Part shown: positions 58,501 to 64,000 of the stretch, one piece after another | How the letters are laid out: every line of letters begins with the position of its first letter | Position numbering within the stretch: position 1 is the stretch's first letter | NCBI RefSeq assembly: GCF_918797505.1 | Contig: NC_092800.1 | Coordinates: forward strand, 35,206,263 to 35,270,262 | DNA length: 64,000 nt | Source of the DNA: Bemisia tabaci | Taxonomy: Eukaryota; Arthropoda; Insecta; Hemiptera; Aleyrodidae | Reading direction: 5' to 3' | Translations under genes and position numbers: made by a program | Notes under the pieces: generated by a model | Seen by the model: the letters and a program-made list of their open reading frames with translations, nothing else | Databases searched by the model: none | What the model was told of the DNA's origin: nothing

Positions 58501-58956
58501 GATAGAGGCTGCCATATTTCCTACGGCAGAGACTATTAAGGTAATGCTCAGTGTGCGATTTAACTCAAGTAGATGATTGTTTTCAATAAAAGGGAAGTTT
58601 TCATCTAAGCATTGAATAACATTATTATCTTGGTTAGGAGTTATTTTCAATAGTTTTCATCACGAGAATCAAGTTCTAAGTAAAATTTTGATGAGACAAT
58701 TGTATCAATATGCTTAAGTTGGCACCTTGTCTGGTGATTCGTCACAAAAAAATTGAAAGTGTACCAGAGGCATACAAATTGAGATCGTACTTTTTCCTTA
58801 ATCACTGTATCCAAATTGTAATAAACTTGTGCTGTCTGTCCTTAGGGTATGGCAGCTCTGTGCGAAACAATGGAAGAGTGCTGGGACCACGATGCAGAGG
58901 CGCGATTATCAGCATCTTGCGTCATGGAGCGAATAGCAGCCTACACAAAGCTGTGA
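40516..58956 (+). CDS. put: Activin receptor type-2 (punt-like) transmembrane Ser/Thr kinase, 10 coding exons
   Basis: Coding exons: first exon 40516-40576 or its duplicate 44818-44878, then 45834-46012, 47498-47654, 49179-49303, 51963-52121, 52963-53183, 54047-54233, 55011-55148, 57098-57235, 58846-58956. Phases agree: 1476 nt, 491 residues (ACVR2A 513). Residues 1-20 are a signal peptide; 21-132 a cysteine-rich ectodomain ending in the type II signature [10 protein letters not shown], with NxT sites; about 145-162 the membrane span, followed by RFFRKKK. The kinase starts near 195: glycine loop GRFGTV, VAVK lysine K222, helix-C E235, HRD aspartate D326, [31 protein letters not shown]. The DFG motif reads DFN (N346). 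The family binds activin/BMP ligands at the plasma membrane and phosphorylates type I receptors (Tkv, Sax, Babo in Drosophila). The protein ends at TGA 58954, unless an overlapping donor is used. Confidence 0.94.
41863..42100. mobile_element. MITE family A in duplication unit 2
   Basis: Carried by the tandem duplication, not an independent insertion; one base differs from unit 1 near the tgaccaaaacta block. Confidence 0.85.
42108..42219. repeat. 112-bp near-perfect palindrome (unit 2)
   Basis: Same as 37802-37913, carried by the tandem duplication. Confidence 0.9.
44818..44878 (+). other. put: Receptor first coding exon, copy 2 (signal peptide)
   Basis: Identical in sequence, phase and donor to 40516-40576. 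It lies in the second duplication unit, about 1 kb from the ectodomain exon at 45834, so it is the likelier partner in a mature transcript if only one copy is used. Either copy would give the same protein. Confidence 0.85.
46291..46542. mobile_element. MITE with GGACCGCGTTTAACAG ends, 4-bp target duplication
   Basis: GGACCGCGTTTAACAGAAAG and ctttctgtttaacgcggtcc, flanked by ACTT on both sides (46287-46290, 46543-46546). About 252 bp, in the receptor intron between ectodomain exons. Confidence 0.85.
46953..47281. mobile_element. GTAGGGGTGTTCAAACGA-ended MITE (family E)
   Basis: Left gtaggggtgttcaaacga, right tcgttaaaacagccctacc. Homologous to relics ending gacagccctac at about 41080-41385 and 45382-45688 in the duplication units. 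Confidence 0.72.
47772..47999. mobile_element. Palindromic MITE (ACTTAAAAGGTTAAAAG ends)
   Basis: Nearly full-length inverted repeat of about 228 bp; inner arms gcagacgcgtttcggtcagt / actgaccgaaacgcgtctgc. In a receptor intron. Confidence 0.85.
48072..48699. mobile_element. Long inverted-repeat element (TGGGCCTGTTGCAAACTTT ends)
   Basis: Arms about 48072-48270 and 48500-48699 are diverged inverted copies (gatgagcgcatc, ggtgaacattt-type blocks). About 628 bp, noncoding. Confidence 0.75.
49641..50485. mobile_element. GC-rich non-autonomous hAT
   Basis: CAGTGGCGTGGCGT and acgccacgccactg ends with a perfect 8-bp target duplication GTGCTTAA (49633-49640 and 50486-50493). The interior 49780-50240 is far more GC-rich than the host intron, and a C run of about 17 lies near 50416. 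No transposase motif in its ORFs. Confidence 0.93.
52200..52451. mobile_element. MITE family B, copy 3
   Basis: tgatggtgtaagtctgcaat at the left, gccaacttacaccgtcg at the right. Directly after the receptor exon carrying the ATP-binding lysine. Confidence 0.82.
53321..53611. mobile_element. Palindromic MITE (GCAGCCTGAT ends)
   Basis: gcagcctgat / atcaggctgc ends; aaggcggagcgtgattggtc is inverted at 53536-53555. Inserted in another repeat with ggggctgttcaag and ctcaacccccctc flanks. Confidence 0.82.
54047..54233 (+). other. put: Receptor kinase exon with catalytic loop and DFN motif
   Basis: Encodes GLMHLHE, the catalytic loop [12 protein letters not shown] and [12 protein letters not shown]. 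The family has ADFGLAL at the last position. The codon for the changed residue is aat at 54180-54182, so two bases differ from a glycine codon. Catalytic D326 and metal-binding D344 are intact. Donor gtatgt. Confidence 0.9.
55395..56107. mobile_element. CAGGCTGTCT...AGACACCCTG element
   Basis: Imperfect TIRs, with CAGTT repeated at both borders. The right part has reiterated gtactgaaaaagtactg tracts, also seen at 11570-11660. Contains the retroelement remnant at 55524. Confidence 0.6.
55524..55830 (+). pseudogene. Retroelement C-terminal remnant (Penelope-like or related)
   Basis: A 79-codon ORF reads [13 protein letters not shown] near its start and then WENIYIH and NNFNTDLVG, a pattern common at the C-terminus of Penelope-like and related reverse transcriptases. 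After the stop, ctgatgatgatgcc and gaaacgcgtttcg resemble tails seen after such ORFs. It is bracketed by inverted aaaaagtgataaaaat / tttttatcacttttt (55520-55860) and lies inside the element 55395-56107. Assignment is from memory of the pattern and is tentative. Confidence 0.4.
56192..56830. mobile_element. Long inverted-repeat element (AAAGGACCC ends)
   Basis: Arms about 56192-56380 and 56650-56830 are inverted homologues (gctgcaccatgaag / cttcatggtgcagc). Noncoding, about 640 bp. Confidence 0.78.
57376..57476. mobile_element. 101-bp pogo/Tigger-type remnant
   Basis: CAGTACTCTCTTGCTACAAC at the left, gttatagcaaaaaaatactg at the right, TA on both sides (57374-57375, 57477-57478). TIRs starting CAGTA with TA duplication are typical of the pogo group. 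Confidence 0.75.
57536..58160. mobile_element. Non-autonomous hAT-like element
   Basis: TAGGGGTCC ends, right end gcgaagcttcgcggacccct, perfect 8-bp target duplication GTTCAAAT (57528-57535 and 58161-58168). No transposase. Confidence 0.88.
58249..58736. mobile_element. Inverted-repeat element (CACCAGACAAGGTGC ends)
   Basis: caccagacaaggtgcaaatt at the left, inverted ggcaccttgtctggtg at the right, with further matching subterminal sequence. A 97-codon - strand ORF inside has no domain I recognise. About 100 bp before the last receptor exon. Confidence 0.78.
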
Positions 58957-61900
58957 GTCAAACAAGTGCCATTTTTAATTACTTTCTAAAATCTATAGTG
59001 TTTGTTATTTTTTATTTTTGCGTACCTAATATCTGTACTCAACCAGGGCGATTGAAACGCGAAGAGAATCCAGAATATTACCTCTATTTTTAAGGAATTA
59101 ATTTTTTTACTCAACTACAAATTGTGAATCGGAGCTTTCCTGTATGTTAAATCAATTTTTCAACTTAGACTAGTTTGAAATTTTAAGGACATTGCATGTA
59201 GAAACATTATAATATTCAGACAAATTGATTTTGCCTTCTAATTTTCTTGTGCTCGAGGTGTAACTCCATCGAAGGCTGTACCTAGTCAGATTAAGTAAGT
59301 TTATTCCTAGTTGTTTTCAGTTTTATGTACATCTTTTGAACACTTTCGTATTCTAGAGTTTGTAATCATTTGTATTTTTAACTTTTTATTTACTGATTGA
59401 TATTTTCGAATCACTATCGTATTCATACCCATGACAATATCCAATTCATGAAATTGGATTTCTTTTTTCTGACTTACTTTCTTGTTATTGGTTGATGTGA
59501 AAGGTCAAATCATAACTGCAAAATAATTGATTTCTGTAAAACTATATCATGCATCTCCGAAATGAAGCCTCAAATCATTACTTCGTTAAAAAATCGTCTG
59601 CAATGTTATTGTATCATCCGTAAATTTAGTGACAAATATTTGCAAAATCTCATGGACTTTTCTTCATGTTTTTGCTGAAAGCTGCAGAAACTTTTGGACA
59701 GCTTTTCACCATCCTCTTCTGAAAAAAATTGATTAAATAAAAACTGAATTTTAATTTTGAGATTCATTCTCTGGGACTTCGGAAACAGTTACTTCCTGAA
59801 CTTCCTTCTTCTTATTTTACTTTTTTTCTAAACTGCAAACATTAAAATTCACAAACTTATCATCTTTCTCCCTCCTTTTTATATTGTGAATCAATTATTT
59901 TTAATACTTTAAAGCAAATCTACAACTCATTATTCCCTAACATCATTATGGAAGCGCTCTAGCTAGTTTATGCAGAATTAATCCGCAATATTACAACCTG
60001 GTCCATTTCCTGAAGGATCTTTTTTTTTTTTTACATAATGTATCTTAAAGTGAGGATGGCGGCAAAATGTATACGTGAGGATTTTTTTCACTTTTTCAAC
60101 AAGTCACAGCTTCAGGAACAGATCTAACGGTTATGAAAGGAAGTTTTTTTCACCAAATGTTTTTCGTAGAATACCAAATTGAGATACCCTTTGACACTGC
60201 AAATTTATTAACCTTGTGTGAAAATAGATACAAAATACTCCTCAAGGACCAAGATTTGAGGAAAGGGCTTGTGGCAATAGAATATGGTGCTTCTGTCCAA
60301 GTTTTTTTTTTCCACTAACACTTGGATTAATATTAAAATCCCAAGTTCGTTATTTTGCCCAGAATTTGTTGGAAGACTGTTTGTTTATGGTTGTGTTACT
60401 GCTTTTAACTTCGAATGATAAATAAGTGAAAATTTTCTTGAAATGAAAAGTGGGCTTGTACCAGGAGGAAAGTGAGTTCAAACAAGTCTTGAAAATTCTA
60501 GAGTCGATTCTCAAAATCTTTAGCTTGTTGGAAAGTGGAAGGTGCAATACATGACTGTATTTTTTTCTTGCATAATGGGCCAATAGACAAAGTCTGAACT
60601 TTAAAAAAAACGTTACACGCTTACGCTTCAAATTATTACAAGGAACACGATTCACATAATGGGGAATTCGATTTTGGCAATCAACTTCTGAACAACATAC
60701 ATATTAACAGTTATTTTTAATACAGATTAAATGAAAGTTATGTAGATTAAACAAACGACATCATTTATATTTTTTTCCATTTAATCAATGTTTAGTATAA
60801 TCACTTGTATCTTGATCAGCAGTTCGTTTCCACATTTCCCATTGTGTGATTAGTTTTTCCGGTAAAATTTTGAAAGAAAAAAATGCTCACAGTGTTATAA
60901 TGCAAATCTTGTCCAGAGGCACTTTGTCTTTTTGTTTTCCAGGCAGGACAACTCTTTCGACTTTTTTTTTGGATAACTCATCTGTTTTTCAGTGTTTTCA
61001 AGTTTTGGTTTATTCTAGGTTTAGTATTCGGTGTATAATTACTGGGAGAGCGTAGTTATAAAATAATATGTACTCTTTTGAACAGTTTCCTAAAATGATT
61101 AATTTCAATTAAATTTTCGTGTTAATGAAAAGATTTTCCATTCAGAGGTGAAATATCTTTGTACCTGGACTATTGATATCACTGGTGCTGAAATTGTTTC
61201 AAGGAAGAAATTCGGTAAGGGAGGACAGAAATGTTGAGATTGAAATAAATGTTATTAACTTACTAGTCTTGCTTAAAACTTCAAAGGGAAACCAAACCTT
61301 TTTTATTTGTTCAAACATTTCAGGTGTTCAATATTATTATTAAATAGAATTTAAAAAAAAACCTCATTTTAATACCCTAAATCAAATCTGAACTCACCTA
61401 AGCACAATATATTCATAAGTGAAATTGAAAGATGAATTTGATGTTTAATCATTTGAACTTTGGCTTCAATTTTAAATTCTCAAAATAGATTTTCTAGGAA
61501 TTAATTATCCATTAATTCCGCCTAATGTAAGTGTTTTTTTGTTTGAAGTTTTAAGTGGAAACATGTTTTAGCAGAATTTGTAGGAGAATTCTTCACTCAT
61601 CTGCAAGGACCCAAAGTTTTTGTCCGATAAGTAAAAAACTGAGGATTTGTCACTGTCTCTGAGATATTTTATTGTTTGAAATAGTTTATAATTTGCAAAT
61701 CAATGAAAAATGATTCATTGCTGTGATGAAATCGTAAATGAACTCTTAAGGTGCCAAATTTTTTTTTGACTTAGTCGAAGCAATCAAAAATATGTAAAGT
61801 GGAGTCAGTTCAGACTTGATTTTATTTAAGTTAACTTAATCTTCATAACATTCAGGTCTCAAATACGTGCAAACGGGAACTTTCTATACCTCCTATAAGA

Positions 61901-64000
61901 GTAAAACTTTTATATGTGTTCCTCAGAAATGTTCATCATAATCATTGATTTTCATAAGTCAACCAATCAACCAATATCCTTTGAAACATCAGAGAAATAG
62001 TTAAATTTAAATCCTAATTAAAACTAATCTTTTTTTCATGTGAAAAAAACCGAACAAGCATACTTCAAATACCTAGTTAATTTTAATTGATAAGAATAGT
62101 GATAAGAATGAATGTATCTAAATGCCCACAAAGTTATTGCTAGTTTTATGGCAAGACAAATGCTCAAATCATATTTAGTCATAGTTTAGGTTCAAAGCTT
62201 GTGTGCTGTTTTTCATAAAAATCTAAAAGCGTGTATAAAAATCAATAGGACTTCATTTCTCAATTAGGAACTATTATTCTGGAATCATCCATAAAAGCAT
62301 ATATCTGCAAAGGGAAGCAAATGGCACCTATGTTGTTTCTGAAATGAGCCAGAAATAGTATTTTTTAATTTCAATGGCTGACCTTTGAGAACAGGTATAT
62401 CAATTGCATAATTTCAAAAGTTGTGCGTCTATTTTACTTTTCAAATGGAGATTAAATGAATTTTGTTGCCTGAAATTTTCTCAGAATGATGTTCCTACAG
62501 AGGAACAAACTGAAAATTTCTATAATTCCATCGATTATTCTCCCATTTAAAAAGTAAACGGCAGGAGATTTACAACTTCACAAAATAAGATTCAAATTTT
62601 TTGAGCTTTATTTTTGATCATATTTTGTGTGTGAAGTAGATTTTATCAATTTTGTCTCATCTGCAAAATAAACAAAAAACCTATAAACCAAGTAAATTCC
62701 ATCACTGGAGATTATAATTTTAAGAGAAAAAACAAAATCCATTATTCGCTAAATATTTGGAGCATAGCGTCATGGCTACCTCCTCTGAATATTTTGAAGC
62801 TTCCATTATTTTTAACGCTTTTCTATCATCAGTTCATCTTTGATGCTAAGTTTTTATGACATCTGTCTAGTTTTCATCGCCTGGTTATATCTCTGTCAAA
62901 GTATGAATCATTACTGTTCATGTAAGTTTTTGAAAGATCTCATCATGATGGCGTAATATTCATAGTGTGTTTTATTTTTATATATCTTTGTTGTACAAAA
63001 TGTTATTTTGTAATTGTTGATTTTTGCTTTCATGTAATGTTGTGTAAAATAAATGTATATCAGTGTATAAATAGTGTGAAAGTCGACGTGTTTTGATACA
63101 TTTAACAGGGTGTCTAACAGAATTTTTTTTTATTTTCGTTTATCATCAAGCCCCATCCATTCTTTTTCCAAGTTTTTGTCAGTATACCAAACAACTGGAG
63201 CAAGATGGTTCTTGTAGCTCTCGTATTACTATCCTGATTTTTTCTCCTTCCAAGAGGAGATGAGGTTAATCCTTACTCTCTTCAAAATTCTGGATAAAGT
63301 ACTTGAGTATTTTTCTTTTTGCTTTTTTACCACCAAAATACAATTAGAAATTGATTTTTTTATCTATTATCATGGAACACAAAAGCCTGTAAAAGTAGCA
63401 AAGATTTTGTGGCAGTCTTTTACAGTTTTCTTGCGGGACTCACTGGAAAACTCTGCTTGTTGAGCTTCTTTACTCCGAGTTTCAGTTTTTCATCAACATA
63501 TTCAAATTTTCAAACCAGCTTAAGATGAATTTTATTTGTTTATAAATACTTTTCATTGGAAATAATCAACCACACAACACACATGATCAGCTCTTATCAG
63601 TGCGTCCAGTGAATTGATGCTGTAAAAACTTTTATCATTACTGTAGGCTATCCTTTGCGATTTCATGTTTTTTTTCATGATACCAATCATTTATCCCATG
63701 AAATTTTCACCCTCTCGGTGCATCTATACGGGTATTTTTCATAATGTTTTAAAATTGTTATTAACTTTTTTAGGTGCTTTTCTGTTTGTAAATTTATGGG
63801 ATTGAAATCATAGGTTGAATATTTTTATCAAGACAGACAGTTCATTTGCTGTGTATGTGTCAGTAATCTATTCTAATCCTCTGTTTTGTTTAATACAGAA
63901 CGAATCAGTTTGTATGAGCAGGTAGGTTTCTTGAAAGGTTTTGCACTACAGTGGTCTCCTAATCGTTAATATTAATTGAGGCCTGTAGGCCGAATCCGAT
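58957..64000. other. Receptor 3' region, no further gene supported
   Basis: AT-rich 3' UTR, possible last intron, or intergenic DNA. AATAAA words occur near 59735, 61246 and 63048, but none is clearly the cleavage signal. A family C MITE copy lies at about 62249-62376. A possible small terminal exon at 63899-63931 is discussed in the findings. Confidence 0.5.

Noticed and set aside
58357..58650. 97-codon - strand ORF next to the last receptor exon
   Set aside because: Entirely inside the 58249-58736 inverted-repeat element; no recognised domain.

Overview
This is a eukaryotic, almost certainly insect, nuclear window: multi-exon genes with GT-AG introns of hundreds to thousands of bases, AT-rich introns, and a very dense load of short inverted-repeat DNA transposons. 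The transposon style (many MITE families, non-autonomous hATs, mariner and pogo remnants) fits a hemipteran such as a whitefly, but nothing here proves the species.

Two protein-coding genes can be assembled in full, both on the + strand. The first (about 15.9-34.1 kb) is RalGPS, a Ral guanine-nucleotide exchange factor with a RasGEF/CDC25 domain followed by a C-terminal PH domain. Eleven coding exons join in phase to 594 residues. The second (about 40.5/44.8-59.0 kb) is an activin type II receptor serine/threonine kinase, the orthologue of Drosophila punt. Ten coding exons join in phase to 491 residues: signal peptide, cysteine-rich ligand-binding ectodomain, one membrane span and a kinase domain. 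The two genes work in separate pathways (Ral GTPase signalling, and BMP/activin signalling) and are simply neighbours.

Region by region: 1-15.86 kb has no gene I can support. It is a mosaic of nested MITEs and non-autonomous hAT elements, several with clear target-site duplications. 15.86-34.12 kb is RalGPS; its introns carry a 2.8 kb hAT with a 1 kb inverted repeat, a LINE 3' fragment, a fold-back mariner and several MITEs. 34.12-37.10 kb is intergenic with two MITEs. 37.10-45.70 kb is a head-to-tail tandem duplication of a 4.3 kb unit, over 99% identical by eye, whose unit contains the signal-peptide exon of the activin receptor. 45.7-59.0 kb holds the rest of the receptor gene with about ten intronic elements. 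59.0-64.0 kb is AT-rich 3' UTR, intron or intergenic DNA with one MITE copy.

The points most worth checking are the duplicated receptor first exon, a DFG-to-DFN change in the receptor kinase activation loop, two near-perfect long fold-backs (hAT and mariner) inside RalGPS introns that would be transcribed as hairpins, a GC-AG intron in RalGPS, a possible alternative receptor C-terminus, and a MITE insertion whose empty site survives in the adjacent tandem copy.
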